In this document: piece after piece, positions 1 to 7,623 of the stretch
Numbering within the stretch: the first letter of the stretch is position 1
Layout of the letters: each line of letters begins with the position of its first letter
Source of the DNA: Catenuloplanes atrovinosus
GTDB taxonomy: Bacteria > Actinomycetota > Actinomycetes > Mycobacteriales > Micromonosporaceae
Length of the DNA stretch: 64,000 nucleotides
Direction of reading: 5' to 3'
NCBI RefSeq assembly: GCF_031458235.1
Contig: NZ_JAVDYB010000001.1
Span: forward strand, 3,555,001-3,619,000
Position numbers and translations under genes: made by a program
The notes under the pieces: model-generated
The model's input: only the letters and a program-made list of their open reading frames with translations
Told to the model about the DNA's origin: nothing
The model's database searches: none

Positions 1-1230
1 ATGGTGGACGCGACCGGCATGCTGGTGCTGCCCGGCTTCGTGGACGCGCACGCTCACCTGTGGGAGGCGTCGATGCGCGGCATCACGGCCGAGTGGGACC
101 TGCTCGACTTCCTGTACGGCATCCGATTCCACCACGCGAGCCTGCACACGCCGGACGACGTCTACGCGGGCGCGCTGGCCGGCGCGCTGGCCTCCCTCGA
201 CGCCGGCACCACCACGGTGCTGGACCACATGCACCTGCCGGCGCACGCGGAGCCGGGACTGCGCGCGGTCCGGGACGCGGGCATCCGCGCGGTGTGGGCG
301 AGCGCGCCGGCCGCGGTCCGGGCCGCGGCCGCCGGCGGGCTGACCACCGACGCCGGCGGCCTGGTCACGCTCGCGGTCGCGGCCGACGAGATCGGGAACG
401 CGCCGTGGGCGACCACCCGCGCCGAGTACCTGTTCGCCCGCGAGCGGGACCTGCCGCTGACCGCGCACCTGGAGACGATCTGGGGCCCGGTACGCGCGCC
501 GGAGATCGAGTGGCTGCACCGCGACGGGCTGCTCGGCCCGCGCCAGGTGTTCTCGCACGTCAACGCGGCATCCGAGGACGCGCTGCGGCTGCTGGCCGAC
601 CACGGCGCCGCGGTGGTGTCCACGCCGGACACCGAGCTGCAGATGGGCATCGGCCACCCGGTGCTCGGCCGCGCCGCCGCGCTCGGCGTGCCGGCCGCGC
701 TGGGCAGCGACATCCAGGCGAACAACGGGCCGGACCTGTTCGCCGCGATGCGCCTGGCCCGGCAGGCGGAGAACGGCCGCGCCCAGCGCGCGGTGCTGGA
801 CGCGGACGGCACCGGCGGGCTGGCCGGCGTGCCGATGAGCACCCGCGAGGTGCTGCACGCGGCCACGCTGGGCGGCGCGCGGGCGCTCGGCCTGGATCAC
901 CTGGCCGGCTCGCTGGAGCCGGGCAAGCAGGCGGACGTGGTGCTGCTGCGGGTGGACGGCATCCGGCACCGGCCGCTGACCGACCCGTTCGCCACGGTCG
1001 TGCTGCACGCCGGGCCGGGCGACGTGGACTCGGTGTTCGTGGCGGGCCGCGCGGTGAAGCGGGCCGGCGTGCTGGACGGCGCGCGGCGCGCCACCGGCCT
1101 GGTGGAGGCCGCGTGGGCGCGGCTGGCCGAGCGGATGGACGCGGCCGGTGGCCGCCACCCGCACCGGCCGGCGGACCTGATCGCGCGGGTGGTGGCGCAG
1201 GCGGCCGCGAACGCCCCGGCCTGGGCCTGA
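1..1230 (+). CDS. Amidohydrolase (TRZ/ATZ-type metal-dependent hydrolase), 5'-truncated by the window edge
   Basis: Product is a TIM-barrel metal-dependent hydrolase of the amidohydrolase superfamily, which deaminates or dechlorinates ring compounds or hydrolyses amide-like bonds. Visible metal-site residues are H17 and H19 in DAHAHLW, H156 in TAHLE, H186 in FSHVN and D237 in LGSDIQ, the usual order for this family; the C-terminal segment around residue 300 has the typical LGLDHLAGSLEPGKQADVVL signature. The Met at base 1 is probably internal: family members carry some 50-60 residues (the small beta-sandwich) before the VLPGFVDAHAH motif, so the true start lies outside the window. The gene ends 5 nt before the stop of the convergent esterase. 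The substrate cannot be deduced. Confidence 0.85.
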   Translation: MVDATGMLVLPGFVDAHAHLWEASMRGITAEWDLLDFLYGIRFHHASLHTPDDVYAGALAGALASLDAGTTTVLDHMHLPAHAEPGLRAVRDAGIRAVWASAPAAVRAAAAGGLTTDAGGLVTLAVAADEIGNAPWATTRAEYLFARERDLPLTAHLETIWGPVRAPEIEWLHRDGLLGPRQVFSHVNAASEDALRLLADHGAAVVSTPDTELQMGIGHPVLGRAAALGVPAALGSDIQANNGPDLFAAMRLARQAENGRAQRAVLDADGTGGLAGVPMSTREVLHAATLGGARALGLDHLAGSLEPGKQADVVLLRVDGIRHRPLTDPFATVVLHAGPGDVDSVFVAGRAVKRAGVLDGARRATGLVEAAWARLAERMDAAGGRHPHRPADLIARVVAQAAANAPAWA

Positions 1231-1235
1231 GCCGG

Positions 1236-2564
1236 TCAGAACCGGTGCGGGCGGGCCGGGTCGGCGGGCCAGCCGGGGTCGCCGGTGGCGGCGAAGCGCA
1301 GCCAGGCCGCTCGCATCGGCGCGCCGTCCGCGGTGACCTCCGCCCACGAGCGCCCGTTCAGGATCGGCGCGCCCGCCCAGTCCGCCTCCGTGCCGAACAG
1401 CCACGGCAGCTCGCCGCAGTGCGCACCGCGCAGCGGCAGCGATGGGCCGGGCGCGCCGACCCGGTACGTGTGCACGCGCGCGCCGCCGGAAGCCAGCAGC
1501 TCCGCGAAGCGCTGCGCGGGGCGGGTGAACACGCGCGCGGTCGACGCCTGCTGGAGGCCGGGCACGGTGGCCAGCGGCGTGTCGCGGAAGAAGTACGCGA
1601 GTTCGCGCTCCGCCGTACCCACGACGACCTGGAGGTCCTTGGCGCCCTCGCGGGCGGTGTCGCGCCACTCGTCCGGTGCGGGCAGCGGCTCGGCGCCGGC
1701 GACCGGCATGAACGCGGGCACGAGGCCGCCGAGCGTACGCACCGCGAGGTCGCGCTCGGTGCGCTCCTGCGCGGCCACGATCTCCGCCACGGTCGCGTCC
1801 CGTGGGTCGGTGCCGAGCCGGCGCACGAACGCGGCGGCCGCCCGCGCGGACGCGGCCGGGGACCCGAGCCCCAGCCCGAGCGGCGGGCTCTGCGCGATCG
1901 CGCGGTGGAACAGGCCGCGCGCGGCCGGCACGCCGATCAGGCAGGCGACCGCGTGCGCGCCGGACGAGTGGCCGACCAGCGTGATCCGGTCCGGGTCGCC
2001 GCCCAGCGCGGCGGCGTTGTCCCGGATCCAGCGCAGCGCGGTCAGCTGGTCGAGCAGCCCGAGGTTGCCGGGCGCGAGGCCGGGCAGGCGCAGCCAGCCG
2101 AGCGCGCCGATCCGGCTGCCGACGCTGACCACCACGGCGTCACCCTCGCGGGCCAGACGGCGCGGGTCGTACCGGCCCCAGGCCACGCCGCCGGACCGGT
2201 AGCCGCCGCCGTGCAGGAACACCAGCACCGGGCGGCGCCGGTCGTCCGCGGCCGGCGTGGCCACGGTGAGCCGCAGGCAGTCCTCGGTCAGCGGTCCGAC
2301 AGTGATCACGCCGAGTCCGGACGTGGGGCGGGACGCGGGCTGCGGCGGGACGCCCACGTCCGCGAGCGCGTCCCGCTCACCGGTCCACGGCTCCTCCGGT
2401 ACCGGCTCGGCGAAGCGGGCGGCGGTGGCGTACCGGACGCCGCGCAGCACGGTCAGGCCGCGCTCGCGGCGCGCGCGTAGCACGCCCCCGGCGACGCGCA
2501 CCGGCGTGGCCGTCCACGGTTCGTCATCCGCGGATCCATCCGGGCCGACTGTGCTGGTGATCAT
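1236..2564 (-). CDS. Type-B carboxylesterase family protein
   Basis: An alpha/beta-hydrolase of the carboxylesterase/para-nitrobenzyl-esterase family, 442 residues, somewhat shorter than the usual 480-530. The oxyanion-hole motif LHGGGYRSGG and the nucleophile elbow GHSSGA (S200) are clear, and FHRAIAQSPP follows as in other members. No signal peptide is visible, so it is probably cytoplasmic; its substrate is unknown. The start is an ATG with only a weak G-rich ribosome-binding site. It is divergent from the PAP2 phosphatase gene, with about 60 nt between the starts, and convergent with the amidohydrolase. A second, lipoprotein member of the same family lies at 50496-52055. Confidence 0.85.
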   Translation of the reverse strand: MITSTVGPDGSADDEPWTATPVRVAGGVLRARRERGLTVLRGVRYATAARFAEPVPEEPWTGERDALADVGVPPQPASRPTSGLGVITVGPLTEDCLRLTVATPAADDRRRPVLVFLHGGGYRSGGVAWGRYDPRRLAREGDAVVVSVGSRIGALGWLRLPGLAPGNLGLLDQLTALRWIRDNAAALGGDPDRITLVGHSSGAHAVACLIGVPAARGLFHRAIAQSPPLGLGLGSPAASARAAAAFVRRLGTDPRDATVAEIVAAQERTERDLAVRTLGGLVPAFMPVAGAEPLPAPDEWRDTAREGAKDLQVVVGTAERELAYFFRDTPLATVPGLQQASTARVFTRPAQRFAELLASGGARVHTYRVGAPGPSLPLRGAHCGELPWLFGTEADWAGAPILNGRSWAEVTADGAPMRAAWLRFAATGDPGWPADPARPHRF

Positions 2565-2623
2565 GAGTTCAGGAGCCCCCTTGTGCGCCGCCCGGCTTTC
2601 GGGGGCTGAAGGAGAACGGTGCC

Positions 2624-3211
2624 ATGTGGCGTAGAACGATCACGTGCGGGCTACTCCTCACGGCGGCGGGCTCGGTCATTCTGGCGCTGGCACCGACCGG
2701 CGCGCCGGCCGGCCCGATGGTGGGCGGGGCCGGGTGGCCGCGGTGGGCGGTGGTGGCCGTGGCGTGGGCGGTGCCACTGCTGCCGGTGCTGTTCGTGCCG
2801 CTGCTGGTGCTGGCGATCCGGCCGCACCCGCAGCGCGCGCTGCCCGGTCTGCTGGTGGCCGCGGCCGGTGCCGCGCTCACGCTCGCGATCGGCTCGGTCC
2901 TCAAGGACCAGTTCCAGGGGGTACGCCCGTGCGCGGCGCCCGGCGCGGACCGCGCGCTGCTGTCCTGCCCGCCCGACTGGTCGTATCCGAGCACGATCTC
3001 CGGCCTGGTCGCGGCCGTCGCGGTCGGCGTGGCCGTGATCTCCCGCCGGCTGGCCGTGACCGCGGCCGTACTGGCGGCGCTGTGCGCGGCCGGGCGTGTG
3101 CTCGGCGGCGTGCACTCGGTGCCCGACGTGCTGGCCGGGCTGGTGCTGGGCGCGGCCGTCGCCGGCGCGCTGGCGCTCTGGGTGCCGGCTGCCGTCCGTA
3201 CCCCCGTGTGA
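2624..3211 (+). CDS. PAP2-superfamily membrane phosphatase
   Basis: A 195-residue integral membrane protein with several hydrophobic segments and the three-part PAP2 (lipid phosphatase/undecaprenyl-diphosphatase) signature in a shortened form: K-x6-RP in LKDQFQGVRP, SYPST in place of the usual PSGH, and GRVLGGVHSVPDVLAG for SRx5Hx3D. The second motif therefore lacks the usual histidine, so activity is not certain. Family members remove phosphate from isoprenoid or phosphatidic lipids at the membrane. Start chosen at the ATG preceded by AAGGAGAA. A strong hairpin just after the stop ends transcription. Confidence 0.8.
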   Translation: MWRRTITCGLLLTAAGSVILALAPTGAPAGPMVGGAGWPRWAVVAVAWAVPLLPVLFVPLLVLAIRPHPQRALPGLLVAAAGAALTLAIGSVLKDQFQGVRPCAAPGADRALLSCPPDWSYPSTISGLVAAVAVGVAVISRRLAVTAAVLAALCAAGRVLGGVHSVPDVLAGLVLGAAVAGALALWVPAAVRTPV

Positions 3212-3217
3212 TGTGAA

Positions 3218-3245
3218 GGTCCCGGCGGCCCGTGCCGCCGGGACC
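3218..3245. terminator. Bidirectional hairpin terminator
   Basis: A perfect 12-bp stem, GGTCCCGGCGGC paired with GCCGCCGGGACC, around a CCGT loop. It lies between the convergent PAP2 and hibernation-factor genes and can serve both. No U-tract follows, as is common in high-G+C actinobacteria. Confidence 0.8.
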
Positions 3246-3253
3246 CGGCCGGC

Positions 3254-3664
3254 TCAGTCCTGCCCCGGCAGCCCCTCGGCCGGGATCAGCTCCGGCTCCT
3301 CGATCTCCGGGCGCCCCTCACGCAGGTGGCGGTTGTGCCGCGGCTCCTGGCGGGTCTTCTGGTCGTTGAGCTTGCGGCGCAGGTCGTCGCGCACGTCGTT
3401 CAGCGCCGCGTGCAGGTCCTCCTCGGTGGAGGTGGTGACCAGCTTCGGGCGGCCGGCGATCCAGCACTCCAGCGTCACCTTCTGCCCCTTCGCGGCCCGG
3501 TCCTTGACCGAGACCTCCAGCTCCGTGGCGTCGGTGTCGAACGCGGCCAGGCGCGCGTCCAGCGTGGCGAACTGCTCGGCGATCCAGTTCCGGTCCCCCT
3601 GGGAGAATCCGGCGCCGACCCGCAGGCAGGTGGCGACGGTGGCCGGGCTCGCGGCGGTTGTCAT
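3254..3664 (-). CDS. HPF/RaiA-family ribosome-associated protein
   Basis: A 136-residue protein resembling the N-terminal domain of ribosome hibernation-promoting factor (sigma-54 modulation/S30AE family): an opening strand, the helix NWIAEQFATLDARLAAF, the strand with ELEVSVKDR, VTLECWIAGRPKLVTTST and the final helix EEDLHAALNDVRDDLRRKLND. Such proteins bind the 30S decoding region and silence or dimerise ribosomes in stress. The length suits a short HPF or YfiA form; the long-form C-terminal domain is absent and the tail is charged and proline-containing. The ATG has GAGGAG upstream. It is divergent from the winged-helix regulator across a 305-nt region with inverted repeats. Confidence 0.75.
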   Translation of the reverse strand: MTTAASPATVATCLRVGAGFSQGDRNWIAEQFATLDARLAAFDTDATELEVSVKDRAAKGQKVTLECWIAGRPKLVTTSTEEDLHAALNDVRDDLRRKLNDQKTRQEPRHNRHLREGRPEIEEPELIPAEGLPGQD

Positions 3665-3815
3665 GGCAGCTCCTCACGTGCGTTCCGGTACGGCATCCCG
3701 CCCGGCCGGTGACGACCGGGCGGTAGTGGCCCTCATACCCGTCCCGACGCGATCCAATACGCATTGGCTGCTCTTTTGCCGACCGTTTAATCGAAGAATT
3801 CCAATTCATCACTGC

Positions 3816-3833
3816 GTGTCGCGGATGCGACAC
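3816..3833. promoter_or_regulatory. 18-bp inverted repeat in a divergent regulatory region
   Basis: GTGTCGC-GGAT-GCGACAC has perfect 7-bp arms. It sits in an unusually AT-rich 305-nt divergent region (3665-3969) between the hibernation factor and the orphan winged-helix regulator. A second, shorter dyad, CCAAT-ACGC-ATTGG, lies at 3754-3767. Either may be an operator; autoregulation by the winged-helix protein is a guess. Confidence 0.4.
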
Positions 3834-3969
3834 CGGTAGCCGCGCGACCAGGAGTCTCTTAACCCGGACGTGACAATGCGGGATTAGTGTCGTGCCAATT
3901 GATCGTCATCACAGCGTTGGTCCCGGTTTTCACGGGGGGCTCCTTCGCGGGGGATTCCGGAGGTGCGGC

Positions 3970-4572
3970 ATGGCGGACATCCCGGTAACGTCACTGACCA
4001 TCGGCATCGCGGCCACGCCGGACGACCGCCGCCGGCTCGCCCGCCTCCTCGGCGACACCGAGGCCTTCCTGATCGTGTCCAGCGTCGACCAGGCCCGCCA
4101 GTTCCTCGACATCGTCGGCTCCCCCGAGGCCACGGTCGTCACGGTCTCGTCCGCCGCCTCCCCCGCGACCCCCCTCGACGCCGAGGCCGCCGACCGCGCC
4201 GACCGCGCCGATCTCGCCGACGGCCCCACGCCGGCGGTGGCCCCCGCCCCGCTCCCGGGCGCCCGCACGCGAGCACCGGAGGACTCCCTCACGCTGCGCG
4301 TCGACTCCGACCGGCGCGTGCTGCGCTGGCGGGACCGCGAGGTCGGCCTCACCCCGCTCGAACACGACTTCCTGCGCTGCCTGGTCGCCTCCCCCGGCCA
4401 GGTCTGGACCTACAAGCGCCTCCACCTCGAGGTCTGGGGCAACGAACACCTCGGCCGCGGCTCCGACCTCCACTCCGTCGTCCGCCGCATCCGCCGCAAA
4501 CTCACCTGGCTCGGCACCTCCGCCCGCATCCAATCCGTCCGCGGCGTCGGCTTCCGCTACGCCTCCCACTGA
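3970..4572 (+). CDS. Orphan winged-helix (OmpR/PhoB-type) transcriptional regulator
   Basis: A 200-residue DNA-binding protein. Residues about 1-55 form a small alpha/beta module, TIGIAATPDDRRRLARLL followed by a hydrophobic strand, which resembles a receiver but lacks the acidic pocket and phospho-Asp. A disordered Ala/Pro/Asp linker (about 60-105) follows, then a full OmpR-type winged helix at about 108-200 with GLTPLEHDFLRCL, VWTYKRLHLEVWG and a final VRGVGFRYASH. The ATG at 3970 is preferred over an upstream GTG at 3892 because GGAGG lies 6 nt before it. No histidine kinase is adjacent. The N-terminal module recurs alone at 12181-12363. Confidence 0.8.
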   Translation: MADIPVTSLTIGIAATPDDRRRLARLLGDTEAFLIVSSVDQARQFLDIVGSPEATVVTVSSAASPATPLDAEAADRADRADLADGPTPAVAPAPLPGARTRAPEDSLTLRVDSDRRVLRWRDREVGLTPLEHDFLRCLVASPGQVWTYKRLHLEVWGNEHLGRGSDLHSVVRRIRRKLTWLGTSARIQSVRGVGFRYASH

Positions 4573-4728
4573 CCACCCCTCGCCGCCCCTCGCCACCCGC
4601 CCCTCGCCGCGCCGCCCCTCGCCGCGCCGCCCCTCGCCGCCCCCGCCTCGCCGCCCCGCCCCTCCCTCCCCCGCCTCGCCGCGCCGGCCGCACCCCTGTC
4701 GCGCCGGCCGCGCCGCCGCCCCCCATCG
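4573..4728. repeat. C-rich low-complexity tract
   Basis: After the stop codon the top strand becomes almost pure C/G, with imperfect tandem copies of GCCCCTCGCCGC and GCGCCG. No gene or regular coding signal is seen. It forms the left flank of the first 64-nt palindromic element; a similar C-rich flank precedes the copy at 58033. Confidence 0.6.
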
Positions 4729-4792
4729 CGTCGATCTAGGGCGGATTCCGGCGCTTTGATCTCTGATCACGCGAATACCGCCTAGATCGGCG
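4729..4792. repeat. 64-nt imperfect palindromic element, copy 1
   Basis: Begins CGTCGATCTAGGGCGGATTC and ends with the near-complement CCGCCTAGATCGGCG; one base is missing from the right arm. The centre carries TTGATCTCTGATCACGCG. The same 64-nt element recurs at 15228-15291 and 58033-58096, all intergenic and in the same orientation. It contains no open frame. Confidence 0.8.
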
Positions 4793-5051
4793 AGCCGGAA
4801 GGGCGGGGCCGGGTGGACGGGGCTTGCGAGCGCGGGCGGACCCGGGGCGGGCCGGTCCCGACCCGCCGGGTTCCAGCGCTGGCTGGACCTCGCGGCGGCC
4901 GGCCGGCCGCCGGTGGGGTTCCGCTCCTGGTAGGGCTCCGCAGGCAACCGGGGTCCCGCACGTGGCGGGGCCCCCGCCGACAACCGAGCCCCGCACGCAA
5001 CCGGTCCCCCGCAGATGGCCGGGGTCCTGCAGATGACCGGAGTCCCGCAGA

Positions 5052-5530
5052 GGCCAGAGCCCCGCGCGGCCAGAGCCGTGCGCGGCCAGAGCCGTGCGCG
5101 GCCAGAGCCATGCACGGCCAGAGCCATGCACGGCCAGAGCCATGCACGGCCAGAGCCATGCACGGCCAGAGCCATGCACGGCCAGAGCCATGCACGGCCA
5201 GAGCCATGCACGGCCAGAGCCATGCACGGCCAGAGCCATGCACGGCCAGAGCCATGCACGGCCAGAGCCATGCACGGCCAGAGCCATGCACGGCCAGAGC
5301 CATGCACGGCCAGAGCCATGCACGGCCAGAGCCATGCACGGCCAGAGCCATGCACGGCCAGAGCGCCACACGTGGCCGCAGTGCCGAACGTGGCTAGAGC
5401 ACCGCGCGTGGCTAGAACGCCCGGCGTGGCCAGAGTGCCGCGTGGCAGAGTGCCGCGTGGCAGAGTCCCGCGCGGGCAGAGTCCCGCGCGGCCAAAGCGC
5501 CGCGCGGCCAAAGGCGGTCACGGCCGGAGC
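5052..5530. repeat. 16-bp minisatellite with degenerate borders
   Basis: Sixteen consecutive identical copies of GGCCAGAGCCATGCAC run from 5100 to 5355. Three variant copies precede them (5052-5099, ending in CCCGCGC or CGTGCGC) and decayed 15-18-bp units follow to about 5530; still looser related units extend back to about 4930. Because 16 is not a multiple of 3, long open frames exist in several frames and encode a 16-residue cyclic repeat; I treat these as artefacts. There are no spacers, so it is not a CRISPR array. Confidence 0.9.
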
Positions 5531-5690
5531 GGAGAAGGCCCTTACGCCCCGCACCCATCACCCGGCATCACGGGGCGGCGGAGCCGCCGATACAGGACCG
5601 AGCCCTGGGGGGCCCACCGCCGCCGCGTCCCGCGCGCCTCCCAAACCACGAGACGACCCGCGCCAGATTAAGAAAATCAAGATCGACATG

Positions 5691-5720
5691 TTGAAAGTTA
5701 ATACCCCGCCACCCCATACT
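5691..5720 (+). promoter_or_regulatory. Predicted promoter giving a leaderless DUF2089 mRNA
   Basis: TTGAAA (5691-5696), an 18-nt spacer and CATACT (5715-5720) resemble a housekeeping promoter in an AT-rich island. The expected start point, 6-7 nt downstream, coincides with the ATG at 5727. No Shine-Dalgarno sequence precedes that ATG, which fits leaderless translation. Confidence 0.5.
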
Positions 5721-5726
5721 TCAGAT

Positions 5727-6101
5727 ATGGCGGAGCGGGCGATGGACTGGCAGGAGCTGACGAACCTGACGCGGGGGCGGGCGTTCGTCGTCGAGCGGGT
5801 GCGGCTGGCGGGGGGCGTGGCGATCGAGGGCGGGTTCGAGCTGCCGCAGCTCGCTCAGTTGAGCGCGGAGGATCAGGTCTTCGTCACCGCGTTCGTGCGG
5901 TGTCACGGCTCGATCAAGGAGATGGAGCGGATCTTCGGCGTCAGCTACCCGACGATCAAGTCGCGGCTGAACCGGATCTCGCAGGCGCTCGACTTCGTGG
6001 AGACCGATCCGGGGCCCTCGCGAGCCGACGTGATCGAGCGGCTGCGCCGGGGCGAGATCACGGCGCAGCAGGCACTGGCCGAGCTGGAGGACCGGCGATG
6101 A
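5727..6101 (+). CDS. DUF2089-family protein with helix-turn-helix and SHOCT-like tail
   Basis: A 124-residue protein. The central part, LSAEDQVFVTAFVRCHGSIK then FGVSYPTIKSRLNRI, is the conserved DUF2089 region and looks like a sigma-factor-type helix-turn-helix. The C-terminus, DVIERLRRGEITAQQALAEL, is a SHOCT-like two-helix motif that reappears at the start of the third gene of this operon. The function is unknown; relatives occur in envelope-stress-type operons. The ATG at 5727 fits a leaderless transcript; an alternative is the ATG at 5742, which has GGAG 6 nt upstream. The stop overlaps the next start in ATGA, so translation is coupled. Confidence 0.8.
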   Translation: MAERAMDWQELTNLTRGRAFVVERVRLAGGVAIEGGFELPQLAQLSAEDQVFVTAFVRCHGSIKEMERIFGVSYPTIKSRLNRISQALDFVETDPGPSRADVIERLRRGEITAQQALAELEDRR

Positions 6102-6349
6102 TGCCGCAGCTCGTGACCGTACGGGTGGACCGCGCCGGCAGGCGCCCGGTCCGGGCCTGGGTCCCGGTGCTGCCGCTGGCGCTCCTGCTCGGGCCGCTCG
6201 TCGTGCTGGCCGCGGTCGTGGCCTGCCTGATCTTCCGCGTGCACCCGACGCGGGCACTCGCCGCCGGCTGGCGCGTCCTCTCCGCGCTGCCCGGCACCCG
6301 GTTCCACCTCGGGCAGGGCCGCACGGGCCTGCTCGTCACCATCCGATGA
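6098..6349 (+). CDS. Small single-span membrane protein of the DUF2089 operon
   Basis: An 83-residue protein: a basic N-terminal strand (VTVRVDRAGRRPVRAWVP), one strongly hydrophobic segment at about 25-47 (LPLALLLGPLVVLAAVVACL), and a short hydrophilic tail. It overlaps the previous gene by 4 nt (ATGA) and has GGAGG 7 nt before its start. No known family is recognised. Its position between two SHOCT-motif proteins suggests a membrane anchor or sensor for them, which is inference. Confidence 0.7.
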   Translation: MMPQLVTVRVDRAGRRPVRAWVPVLPLALLLGPLVVLAAVVACLIFRVHPTRALAAGWRVLSALPGTRFHLGQGRTGLLVTIR

Positions 6350-6366
6350 GCAAGGGAGCGGGGACC

Positions 6367-6789
6367 ATGACGGAGCAACGCAAGGACATCCTGGACATGC
6401 TGGCCGAGGGCAAGATCACCGCGGCGGAGGCGGACCAGCTGATCGCGGCGCTGGAGCGGGACCGGCCGCCGTCGCCGCCGGGGCCGGACGGGCCGCCGAC
6501 GGGCCGGCCGAAGTACCTGCGGCTGATGGTGGAGACGGTGGAGAACGGCGAGGAGGGCCGGATCAACATCCGCGTGCCGCTGCAGCTGCTGCGCGCGGGC
6601 GTGCGGCTGGCCGCGCTGATCCCGCCGGTGGCGCTCGAGCACGCCAACGCCCAGCTGCACCGCTCCGGCGTGCCGATCGACCTGGCCCAGCTCAAGCCGG
6701 AGCAGTTGGAGGCGCTGGTCGAGCACCTGGACGACGTGATCGTGGACGTCGCCCAGCCGGACGCCAGCGTCCGCGTCTTCTGCGAGTGA
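6367..6789 (+). CDS. SHOCT-like-domain protein (YvlB/LiaX-type N-terminus)
   Basis: A 140-residue protein beginning with the two-helix motif RKDILDMLAEGKITAAEADQ, followed by a Pro/Gly linker, a beta-strand segment YLRLMVETVE with INIRVPLQLL, and a C-terminal part resembling the central region of DUF4097-adjacent proteins. Proteins of this kind accompany DUF2089 and membrane proteins in actinobacterial and firmicute envelope-stress operons. The ATG at 6367, behind a purine-rich AGGGAGCGGGGACC, is preferred to an in-frame ATG at 6346 that overlaps the previous stop. Function not known. Confidence 0.7.
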   Translation: MTEQRKDILDMLAEGKITAAEADQLIAALERDRPPSPPGPDGPPTGRPKYLRLMVETVENGEEGRINIRVPLQLLRAGVRLAALIPPVALEHANAQLHRSGVPIDLAQLKPEQLEALVEHLDDVIVDVAQPDASVRVFCE

Positions 6790-6793
6790 CGCG

Positions 6794-7555
6794 ATGACCT
6801 GGTCCGGCATGATCCCGGTCGACGACACCGCGCTCTACACCCGGGACACCGGCGGTCCCGGCCGTCCGGTGGTGTATCTGAACGGCGCGTACGCGGACCA
6901 GTCACACTGGCGCCGGGTGATCGCCGAACTCGGTGACGGCTACCGGCACATCACGTACGACGAGCGCGCCCGCGGCCGGTCGCGGCGCTCGGCCGACTAC
7001 TCGTTCGAGGGCTGCCTGCGCGACCTGGACGCGGTGCTGACCGCCCGTGGCGTGGACCGGCCGCTGCTGGTGGGCTGGTCGTTCGGCGGCGTCGTGGCCT
7101 GGCACTGGGCGGACCGGTTCCCGGAGCGGACGCTGGGCGTGGTGTGCGTGGACGCGTTCCCGGTCGGCGTCACCGGCGAGGAGGGGCGGGCGCGGATCCG
7201 GCGGCTGTTCCGCCGCGCGCGGTTCGCGTTGCCGATCACCAGCCTGATCGGCATGGGGGCGCGGATGAGCGCCGACCAGCACGCGGACGTCAACATCGAG
7301 CTCAACGAGATCGCCGCCGCGAGCGTGCCGGTGCTGGAGCGCCTGACCCGCCCGGTGCGGTTCGTCCTGGCCACCGGCGACAGCATGGGCAGCGGCGGCG
7401 GCGAGATGGACGCGGGCCGGGCCACGCTCGAGCCGCTGCTCGCCCGCAACCCGCTGCTGACCGTGGGCGCGCGGGTGCCGAGCAACCACACCGGAGTTCT
7501 GCGCCGGGATTCGCCCGCGGTGGCCCGGACGGTACGGGAGCTGGCCGCGAGCTGA
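6794..7555 (+). CDS. Alpha/beta-fold hydrolase
   Basis: A 253-residue hydrolase with the nucleophile elbow GWSFGG (S96), a preceding strand VDRPLLVGWS, an HG-like oxyanion region replaced by YLNGAYADQSHW, and a late histidine in VPSNHTG. It matches alpha/beta-hydrolase-fold family 6 enzymes (haloalkane dehalogenase/epoxide hydrolase/esterase group), but the substrate is not evident. The gene follows the SHOCT operon by 4 nt and probably belongs to the same transcript. A large hairpin ends the unit. Confidence 0.8.
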   Translation: MTWSGMIPVDDTALYTRDTGGPGRPVVYLNGAYADQSHWRRVIAELGDGYRHITYDERARGRSRRSADYSFEGCLRDLDAVLTARGVDRPLLVGWSFGGVVAWHWADRFPERTLGVVCVDAFPVGVTGEEGRARIRRLFRRARFALPITSLIGMGARMSADQHADVNIELNEIAAASVPVLERLTRPVRFVLATGDSMGSGGGEMDAGRATLEPLLARNPLLTVGARVPSNHTGVLRRDSPAVARTVRELAAS

Positions 7556-7564
7556 ACGGGGGGC

Positions 7565-7605
7565 GGGGCCCGCCCCGGGCCGCGACACGGCTCGGGACGG
7601 GCCCC
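7565..7605. terminator. Long bidirectional hairpin terminator
   Basis: Arms GGGGCCCGCCCCGGGCC and GGCTCGGGACGGGCCCC pair at 15 of 17 positions around a 7-nt loop. It lies between the convergent hydrolase and protease genes. Confidence 0.75.
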
Positions 7606-7623
7606 GCGAGGGCGGGATCGGAT

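Noticed and set aside
5052-5530. CRISPR array or repeat-protein genes in the 16-bp repeat
   Set aside because: Units are directly abutting without spacers, and the cyclic 16-residue products in several frames on both strands follow simply from a stop-free 16-bp period.
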